A stretch of DNA of 44,541 nucleotides. It comes from Candidatus Rokuibacteriota bacterium. GTDB lineage: Bacteria; Methylomirabilota; Methylomirabilia; Rokubacteriales; CSP1-6. The notes under the pieces are model-generated. The model saw only the letters and a program-made list of their open reading frames with translations. It did not search any database and was not told the origin of the DNA. The translations under genes were made by a program, and so were the position numbers. The DNA lies in assembly GCA_016179965.1 (NCBI GenBank), contig JACPCF010000080.1, forward strand, positions 1 to 44,541. Direction: 5' to 3'. Position 1 is the stretch's first letter, and each line of letters begins with the position of its first letter. Of this stretch, positions 40,132 through 44,541 are shown one piece after another.

Positions 40132-41415
40132 TTATGAGGGGAGAACCGGAATGGCGGCGACGCCGTGGGGGATCACGAGCACTCTCGCGTCACGACCGAG
40201 GGTCGCCAGGGCATAAGCCAACGCCTCCTGGACGGTCGCCATGGGCGTCAGCCGCACCTCCCGAATCATCGGCCCGGGGATCTGACAGTCCGTCACGATG
40301 ATCTCGGAAGCGTGGGTCAGGAACCGGCCGAACCGATACGCCATGTGGGTCCCCTCGGGGATCCCCTCCCGGCGCGCCTTTTCCACGATGCTCTTGCCGT
40401 CGGGCGTATCCCGCATCCACACGCGCGACGTCTCCTCCCCCACCCCGTCGGGGCACGGGGCGGGAATGATGACGATGCCGCCCGCGCGCACCACCGGACG
40501 CGGCCCCAGGATAGCCGGGTACGCAGCGCGCGTCGCCTGGTAGAGGTTGAGGTTCTTCGGCGAGCCCGGAAGGGAGATCACGATGTCCGCCACGGCGGGC
40601 GCCAGCACCTCGAAGACGCTACGAGCGAAGCGTACGCCTGCCGCGTACACGGCCGCCGGGCGCCCCGCGAAGGCGCGGATCAGGCGCTTGTCCGGGTCCA
40701 CGACGAGGTTGACGACGAAGTCCACCCCGACTCGCTCGCCGGCCCGGTTGATGAAGCGCCGGAAGATGGAGTCGGCGTTGCCCAGGCGCGACGAGTCGTG
40801 GGAGAGGACCGCGTAGCCGTGGGTGGCGGCGATGGTCGCGTGGCCTCCCGCGCCGATCACCATTGTTTTCGCCCCGCCCGAGTAGCCGGCGAAGAGGTGT
40901 GGCTCGATCACGCCCGTGGCCAGCCGGAGGTCGGCCTCCACGATCTCCCGGTTCACCTGGATCGGAAACCCTTCCTCCGTCCCGACGGTTGCGAGCGCCC
41001 AGTCATCCTTCCAATCGTGGTTCAGGATGCGGTAGGCGTCGGAGATCCGCGGCCCCAGCTTGGCTCGGATCTCCGGCGGCGTCATGGGGCGGTGGGAGCC
41101 CAGCGCCAGGACGAAGGTGATGGCCGAGGACGGGACGCCGGCGCTCGCCAGCTCACCCAGGATCGCGTCCACCAGGAGGTCGTCGGGGCAGTAGCGGGTG
41201 ATGTCGGTGACCGCGATCTCGATCCGCTTCTTGCCGCGGGCGAGATCAACCAGCCGCGGGCTCTCCACGGGATCGGCCAGAGCGCGACGGATTTCAGCGG
41301 CGGGATCCGCGACGGCAGGATGGCGGGACAGGTCGGCGGACCCGAGGTAGTTTCGCTCGGGGATCGTCAACGTGAGCGCGCGGCCCTGGTCGTACGGCAG
41401 CGAGACGGTCGGCAT
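40132..41415 (-). CDS. LarA family nickel-dependent racemase-like protein
   Basis: 427 residues. Residues of Lactiplantibacillus LarA recur at almost the same positions: His108 in LGSHRPMT, His173 and Lys183 in EPHLFAGYSGGAK, His199 in ATIAATHG (LarA has His108, His174, Lys184 and His200). Lys183 would hold the pyridinium-type nickel pincer cofactor. Homologues racemise lactate and other 2-hydroxyacids. No larB, larC or larE cofactor genes are in the window. An extended -10 (41441-41433) precedes it. First gene of the minus-strand run towards pxpA; a dehydrogenase for the D-form follows directly. Confidence 0.9.
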   Translation of the reverse strand: MPTVSLPYDQGRALTLTIPERNYLGSADLSRHPAVADPAAEIRRALADPVESPRLVDLARGKKRIEIAVTDITRYCPDDLLVDAILGELASAGVPSSAITFVLALGSHRPMTPPEIRAKLGPRISDAYRILNHDWKDDWALATVGTEEGFPIQVNREIVEADLRLATGVIEPHLFAGYSGGAKTMVIGAGGHATIAATHGYAVLSHDSSRLGNADSIFRRFINRAGERVGVDFVVNLVVDPDKRLIRAFAGRPAAVYAAGVRFARSVFEVLAPAVADIVISLPGSPKNLNLYQATRAAYPAILGPRPVVRAGGIVIIPAPCPDGVGEETSRVWMRDTPDGKSIVEKARREGIPEGTHMAYRFGRFLTHASEIIVTDCQIPGPMIREVRLTPMATVQEALAYALATLGRDARVLVIPHGVAAIPVLPS

Positions 41416-41432
41416 CGGGCTCCCGGCCGCTC

Positions 41433-41441
41433 ATTCTACCA
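41433..41441 (-). promoter_or_regulatory. Extended -10 promoter of the larA-pxp cluster
   Basis: TGGTAGAAT on the minus strand; start expected near 41426, a leader of about 12 nt before ATG 41415. The same nonamer lies upstream of the Gld-type ABC operon. Confidence 0.5.
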
Positions 41442-41443
41442 CC

Positions 41444-41490
41444 CCCCCTCACCTGAATCCTCTCCCCACCTGGGAGAGGCAGGGTGAGGG
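41444..41490. repeat. Family B palindrome (copy 5)
   Basis: CCTCTCCCCACCTGGGAGAGG with flanks CCCCTCACC and AGGGTGAGGGG. It lies between the divergent larA-like and epimerase genes, the only copy in a divergent intergenic space. Confidence 0.85.
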
Positions 41491-41531
41491 GGGCGTCAAC
41501 GCGAGGGGCGCTTTCGGCTGGGTAACACCTC

Positions 41532-41540
41532 TGCTAAACT
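41532..41540 (+). promoter_or_regulatory. Extended -10 promoter of the epimerase gene
   Basis: TGCTAAACT, identical to that before the Uma2 gene; transcript start expected near 41547, about 78 nt before the ATG at 41625. No good -35 box was seen. Confidence 0.4.
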
Positions 41541-41624
41541 TCGGCTCTGAGGTGAATCCAGTGCAGACGAGGAAGCCGAGGGTCAAGGCAATTAAACCGT
41601 CGGAGGGAGCGGAATGACAGTCCG

Positions 41625-42599
41625 ATGGCGACGCTGGTGACGGGAGCGTTCGGCTGTATTGGCTCGTGGGTGGTGCGGCGGCTCCTGGCGGCGGGAGAAA
41701 TCCCCGTCGTCTACGACTTCGGAGACGACCCGTGGCGGCTCAGGATGATCGTGGGCTCTGAGCGGCTCCCGGATGTCCCGCTCATCAAGGGCGACATCGC
41801 GGACCTCGAGCATCTCAGCCGCGTCGTGGGCGACCGCCGGATCACGCGCATCATCCACCTGGCGGCCTGGCAGGTGCCCCTCTGCCGCCAGGACCCGGCC
41901 GGCGGCGCGCGCGTCAACGTCGTCGGGACCACCAATGTCTTCGAGGCGGCCCGCGCCCACAAGGAGCAGGTGACGCGGATCGTGTACTTCTCCTCCGCCG
42001 CGGTGTTCGGTCCCCCCGAGCTCTACAGCCCTGGCCCGCTGAGCGACGACGCGCCCCCGAAGCCCGCCACGCACTACGGGGTGTACAAGGTCGCTAACGA
42101 GGAGACGGCGCGCATCTACTGGGAGGAGCACCGCATCCCCTCCATCGGCTTCCGCCCGCTGTCCGTGTACGGGCCGGGGCGCGACTTCGGCGTCACCGCC
42201 GACCCGACGCTGGCGATGAAGGCGGCCGTCCTGGGCCGTCCCTTCAAGATCCGCTTCGGCGGCAGCACCGATCTGATCTACGCCGAGGACGTGGCGACGG
42301 CGTGCCTCGCCGCGGCCGATTCCAATCTCCCCGGCGCCCGCGTCTATAACCTCCACGGCGAGTCGGCGGCGATCTCCCGCGTGATCAGCCTGATCGAGGA
42401 AGCGTGTCCGGCGGCGCGCGGCAGCCTGAGCCTCGCCGAGACCCCGCTCCCCTTTCCGGCCGCCCTCGCCGACCACGGCTACCAGCGAGACCTCGGGCCA
42501 AAGCCCCGCACCGCGCTGGCCGACGGAATCCGGAAGACCATCGGCGAGTTCGAGCGGCTTAAGAAGGAAGGGCGCCTCGACGCGCGGGAGTTCCAATGA
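41625..42599 (+). CDS. NAD-dependent epimerase/dehydratase (extended SDR)
   Basis: 324 residues. TGAFGCIGSWV (6-16) binds NAD, Asp31 starts the acidic cofactor loop, the catalytic Ser is in YFSSAAVFG and Tyr/Lys in HYGVYKVANE. The C-terminal half (SVYGPGRDFGV, RFGGSTDLIYAEDVATACL) is typical of nucleotide-sugar epimerases and related hydroxyacid or uronate dehydrogenases. Nothing beside it points to a sugar pathway, so the substrate is open. Ends with ATGA overlapping the acetyltransferase start. Confidence 0.87.
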   Translation: MATLVTGAFGCIGSWVVRRLLAAGEIPVVYDFGDDPWRLRMIVGSERLPDVPLIKGDIADLEHLSRVVGDRRITRIIHLAAWQVPLCRQDPAGGARVNVVGTTNVFEAARAHKEQVTRIVYFSSAAVFGPPELYSPGPLSDDAPPKPATHYGVYKVANEETARIYWEEHRIPSIGFRPLSVYGPGRDFGVTADPTLAMKAAVLGRPFKIRFGGSTDLIYAEDVATACLAAADSNLPGARVYNLHGESAAISRVISLIEEACPAARGSLSLAETPLPFPAALADHGYQRDLGPKPRTALADGIRKTIGEFERLKKEGRLDAREFQ

Positions 42600-43093
42600 C
42601 CGACATCAAGATCCGCCCCGCCACGGCAGCGGATGCTGAGGCGATCGCCACCATCTACAACCAGGGGATCGAGGACCGGGTCGCCACGCTGGAGACCGAC
42701 CTCCGGACGCCCAACGAGCGCCGGCAGTGGCTGGCGGCGCGCGGCCCACGCCATCCCGTGATCGTGGCGAAGGCCGGGGGCGAGGTCGTGGGCTGGGGGA
42801 GCCTGAACGCGTTCAGTCCTCGGAAGGCCTACGACTACGTGGCGGACTTCTCCACCTACATCGAGCGCGGCTGGCGCGGAAAAGGCGTCGGGAGCCGGCT
42901 GCTGACGCGGCTCATCGAGCTGGCGCGCGAGCTGGGCTACCACAAGCTCGTGCTCTCGGCCTTTCCCTGGAACGCGGGCGGGATGGCGCTCTACCAGAAG
43001 CTCGGCTTCCGCACCGTGGGCACCTACAAGGAGCAGGGCAAGTTGGACGGCCGCTGGGTGGACACGCTCATCATGGAGAAGCTCTTGGAGTGA
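42596..43093 (+). CDS. GNAT acetyltransferase of the phosphinothricin/methionine-sulfoximine type
   Basis: 165 residues. IRPATAADAEAIATIYNQGI is the family opening; the acetyl-CoA loop RGWRGKGVGSRLL (about 91-103) and the closing NAGGMALYQKLGFRTVGTYKEQGKLDGRWVDTLIM match PAT/YncA-like N-acetyltransferases, which acetylate phosphinothricin or methionine sulfoximine analogues. The native substrate here is not known. Translation is coupled to the epimerase by a 4-nt overlap. Confidence 0.88.
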   Translation: MTDIKIRPATAADAEAIATIYNQGIEDRVATLETDLRTPNERRQWLAARGPRHPVIVAKAGGEVVGWGSLNAFSPRKAYDYVADFSTYIERGWRGKGVGSRLLTRLIELARELGYHKLVLSAFPWNAGGMALYQKLGFRTVGTYKEQGKLDGRWVDTLIMEKLLE

Positions 43094-43107
43094 CGCTGCC
43101 CCGTGGG

Positions 43108-43401
43108 TTACGGCAGGCCCGCGATGATCTTCCTGAACTCCTCCCGGTTGAAGGCCCGCATTGTCACGGTGCGGACGTTGCCCAGCGATGCGGTGGCCAG
43201 TGCGAGCTTCGCCGCCGTCTCGTCGTTGGGGGCCTCGGTCACGACCACGAGGTCGTACTCCCCCAGCACGAGATAGAACTCCTTCAGCGTTCCGCCCGCC
43301 GCCTTCACGGCCGCCTCGAAGGCATCCGCGCGTTTGGGAGAATCCTTGACGTTCCTGATTCCCTGGTCGGTCCAGTTGACGAGAATCACGTAACTCGGCA
43401 T
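43108..43401 (-). CDS. GYD domain protein
   Basis: 97-residue ferredoxin-like alpha/beta protein. YVILVNWTDQGIRNVKDSP at the start and FYLVLGEYDLVVVTEAPNDETAAKLAL with the GEYD variant of the GYD motif are diagnostic. The family is common and has no defined function. AGGAG precedes the start. It lies 18 nt past the alcohol dehydrogenase stop on the same strand and is probably co-transcribed. Confidence 0.85.
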   Translation of the reverse strand: MPSYVILVNWTDQGIRNVKDSPKRADAFEAAVKAAGGTLKEFYLVLGEYDLVVVTEAPNDETAAKLALATASLGNVRTVTMRAFNREEFRKIIAGLP

Positions 43402-43419
43402 AGGGCACCTCCTGTGTGG

Positions 43420-44439
43420 TTACGGTAGAAGCAGGGCCTTGATGTACTCCTCGGGGGGCGCGGTGATCAGCTGGCGGAAGACGCGCGCCCCCTCGCTGAG
43501 CGAGAACGGCCTGACCCACGGCGCGACCTCGATCTTGCCGTGGGCGAAGAGGCCGATGGCCGTCTGGAGGTCGCGCGGCGTGACGGCGTAGGAGCCCGAG
43601 ACCCGCCGCTCTCCCAGCACCACGTCGAACCCCGACAGCTCGGTGGCGTCCTCGTGGAGGCCGATCCAGACGACCTCGCCGCCCGGGCGGCTCGCCGCCA
43701 CCGCCTGCCGGCGGGTGACGGAGGCCCCGACGGCGTCGATGACCACGTCGGCGCCGCGCCCCCGCGTGAACTCGCGGATCGCCGTGACCAGATCGCCCCG
43801 CACGGGATTGAAGACCGGCTCGGCGCCGAGTGTGTGGGCCACCTCGAGGCGGCGCTCGTTCGTGTCGGCGCAAACCAGCCGGAAGGCGCCCATCGCCTTC
43901 GCCACCTGGAGGGCCATGAGCCCGATGGTCCCCGCCCCGATCACGAGCACGGTCTCGGGAAGGCGCTGCGCCACGAGCGAGAGGGCGTGGACGCCGTTGG
44001 CCAGGGGCTCCACCAGCGCTCCCTCGACGGGGGAGACCTTTTCCGGGAGCGGCAGCAGAGTCGAGGCCGGGACCGCGCAGAGCTCGGCGAAGCCGCCGGG
44101 GCGCTTCATCCCGAAGACCTCGCGCGCGGGGCAGAGGTGGGACTGCCCGTCGCGGCACGCGGGGCAGCGCCCGCAGGAGATCACTGAGTTCACGACGACC
44201 CGATCTCCGGGGCGGTGGCCCGACACCCCTTCGCCCACCTCGGCGATCTCGCCGCAGAACTCGTGGCCCATGATGAGCGGCGGCGTGCGACGCGGGCTCC
44301 GGTTCGCGAAGCCCTCCAGCTCAGAGCCGCAGATCCCTACCGCTGCCACGCGGACGACGACCTCCCCGGGCTTGGGCTTCGGCTCCGGGACGTCGCGGAC
44401 CTCGAGCTGATCCCAGTCGGGATAGACGAGCGCTCTCAT
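43420..44439 (-). CDS. Zinc-dependent medium-chain alcohol dehydrogenase
   Basis: 339 residues. Catalytic zinc ligands Cys37 and His59-Glu60 (GHEFCGEIAEVGEGV), structural zinc Cys89, 92, 95 and 103 in CGRCPACRDGQSHLC, the Rossmann motif VIGAGTIGLMALQVA (about 167-181) and a second-domain DAVGAS. Similar proteins include threonine, sorbitol and galactitol dehydrogenases. The start overlaps a 30-residue membrane peptide (ATGA). Substrate not readable from sequence alone. Confidence 0.9.
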   Translation of the reverse strand: MRALVYPDWDQLEVRDVPEPKPKPGEVVVRVAAVGICGSELEGFANRSPRRTPPLIMGHEFCGEIAEVGEGVSGHRPGDRVVVNSVISCGRCPACRDGQSHLCPAREVFGMKRPGGFAELCAVPASTLLPLPEKVSPVEGALVEPLANGVHALSLVAQRLPETVLVIGAGTIGLMALQVAKAMGAFRLVCADTNERRLEVAHTLGAEPVFNPVRGDLVTAIREFTRGRGADVVIDAVGASVTRRQAVAASRPGGEVVWIGLHEDATELSGFDVVLGERRVSGSYAVTPRDLQTAIGLFAHGKIEVAPWVRPFSLSEGARVFRQLITAPPEEYIKALLLP

Positions 44440-44528
44440 GCGTAGAGCCGGAAGACGCCGTAGAGGATCGTGCCGGCGATCAGGAGCGCCGCCAGCAGCG
44501 TCAGGACGATCTCAGCGGCCCGGGTCAC
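44436..44528 (-). CDS. 30-residue single-helix membrane peptide
   Basis: GTG 44528 with GGAGGAG 5 bases upstream encodes 30 residues: a short charged N-terminus, then one membrane helix (about 6-25, EIVLTLLAALLIAGTILYG) and a polar RLYA end. Its stop overlaps the alcohol dehydrogenase start (ATGA), an arrangement typical of coupled genes. No family recognised; upstream context is cut by the window. Reality is supported by the ribosome-binding site, the coupling and the clean helix. Confidence 0.55.
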   Translation of the reverse strand: MTRAAEIVLTLLAALLIAGTILYGVFRLYA

Positions 44529-44541
44529 GCCTTCTCCTCCC

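Overview
The window is 44.5 kb of very GC-rich bacterial chromosome, densely packed, with no rRNA, tRNA, CRISPR array, phage or complete insertion sequence. It has a full Tol-Pal system and lipoprotein-maturation genes, so the cell is Gram-negative-like with an outer membrane. The mix of Tol-Pal, Gld-type ABC genes with a DUF4340 protein, PF04392-type substrate-binding proteins, the split glycine decarboxylase and the oxoprolinase genes would fit an uncultured lineage such as Candidatus Rokubacteria or a relative. That placement is an inference from gene content and composition only.

Layout. 1-6515: envelope block. lgt and a LolA-like gene run left; tolQ-tolR-tolA-tolB-pal-cpoB run right, and both start from one 115-bp divergent promoter region. 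6528-9286: a frameshifted YXWVPGH-type gene, a ZAS-like membrane protein, an alpha/beta hydrolase, a DUF502 membrane protein and a pteridine-reductase-like SDR. 9390-16846: lipid kinase and metallo-beta-lactamase-fold hydrolase, then DUF4340, GldG-like, ABC permease and ABC ATPase genes, and a YbgC-like thioesterase. 16967-22442: AAA+ ATPase, BFN nuclease, a decayed MFS transporter, a tiny zinc ribbon, a SUMF1-domain protein, a hotdog protein and a PHP phosphatase. 22596-26093: leucyl aminopeptidase, Nudix, Uma2 nuclease and a broken substrate-binding protein.

26119-32385 (minus strand): a tight operon ald-gcvT-gcvH-gcvPA-gcvPB-lipM that pairs alanine/glycine dehydrogenase with the whole glycine cleavage system apart from its L protein, plus a lipoyl-assembly enzyme. 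33765-41415 (minus strand): larA-like racemase, D-2-hydroxyacid dehydrogenase, DUF1445 hydro-lyase, pxpB, an inserted fragment, pxpC, a class III aminotransferase and pxpA. This looks like a catabolic cluster for 5-oxoproline or a similar lactam, joined to hydroxyacid handling. 41625-44528: epimerase, acetyltransferase, GYD protein, zinc alcohol dehydrogenase and a 30-residue membrane peptide.

Three things stand out beyond the gene list. First, several genes (alpha/beta hydrolase, MFS, aminopeptidase, substrate-binding protein) carry clean internal deletions, two of them in frame and removing core motifs. Second, three families of dispersed palindromes sit at gene edges, form 5' leaders next to start codons, or have been read into C-termini. 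Third, many promoters lie so close to their start codons that leaders would be 0 to 16 nt. After annotation no gene-free stretch exceeds about 210 bases.
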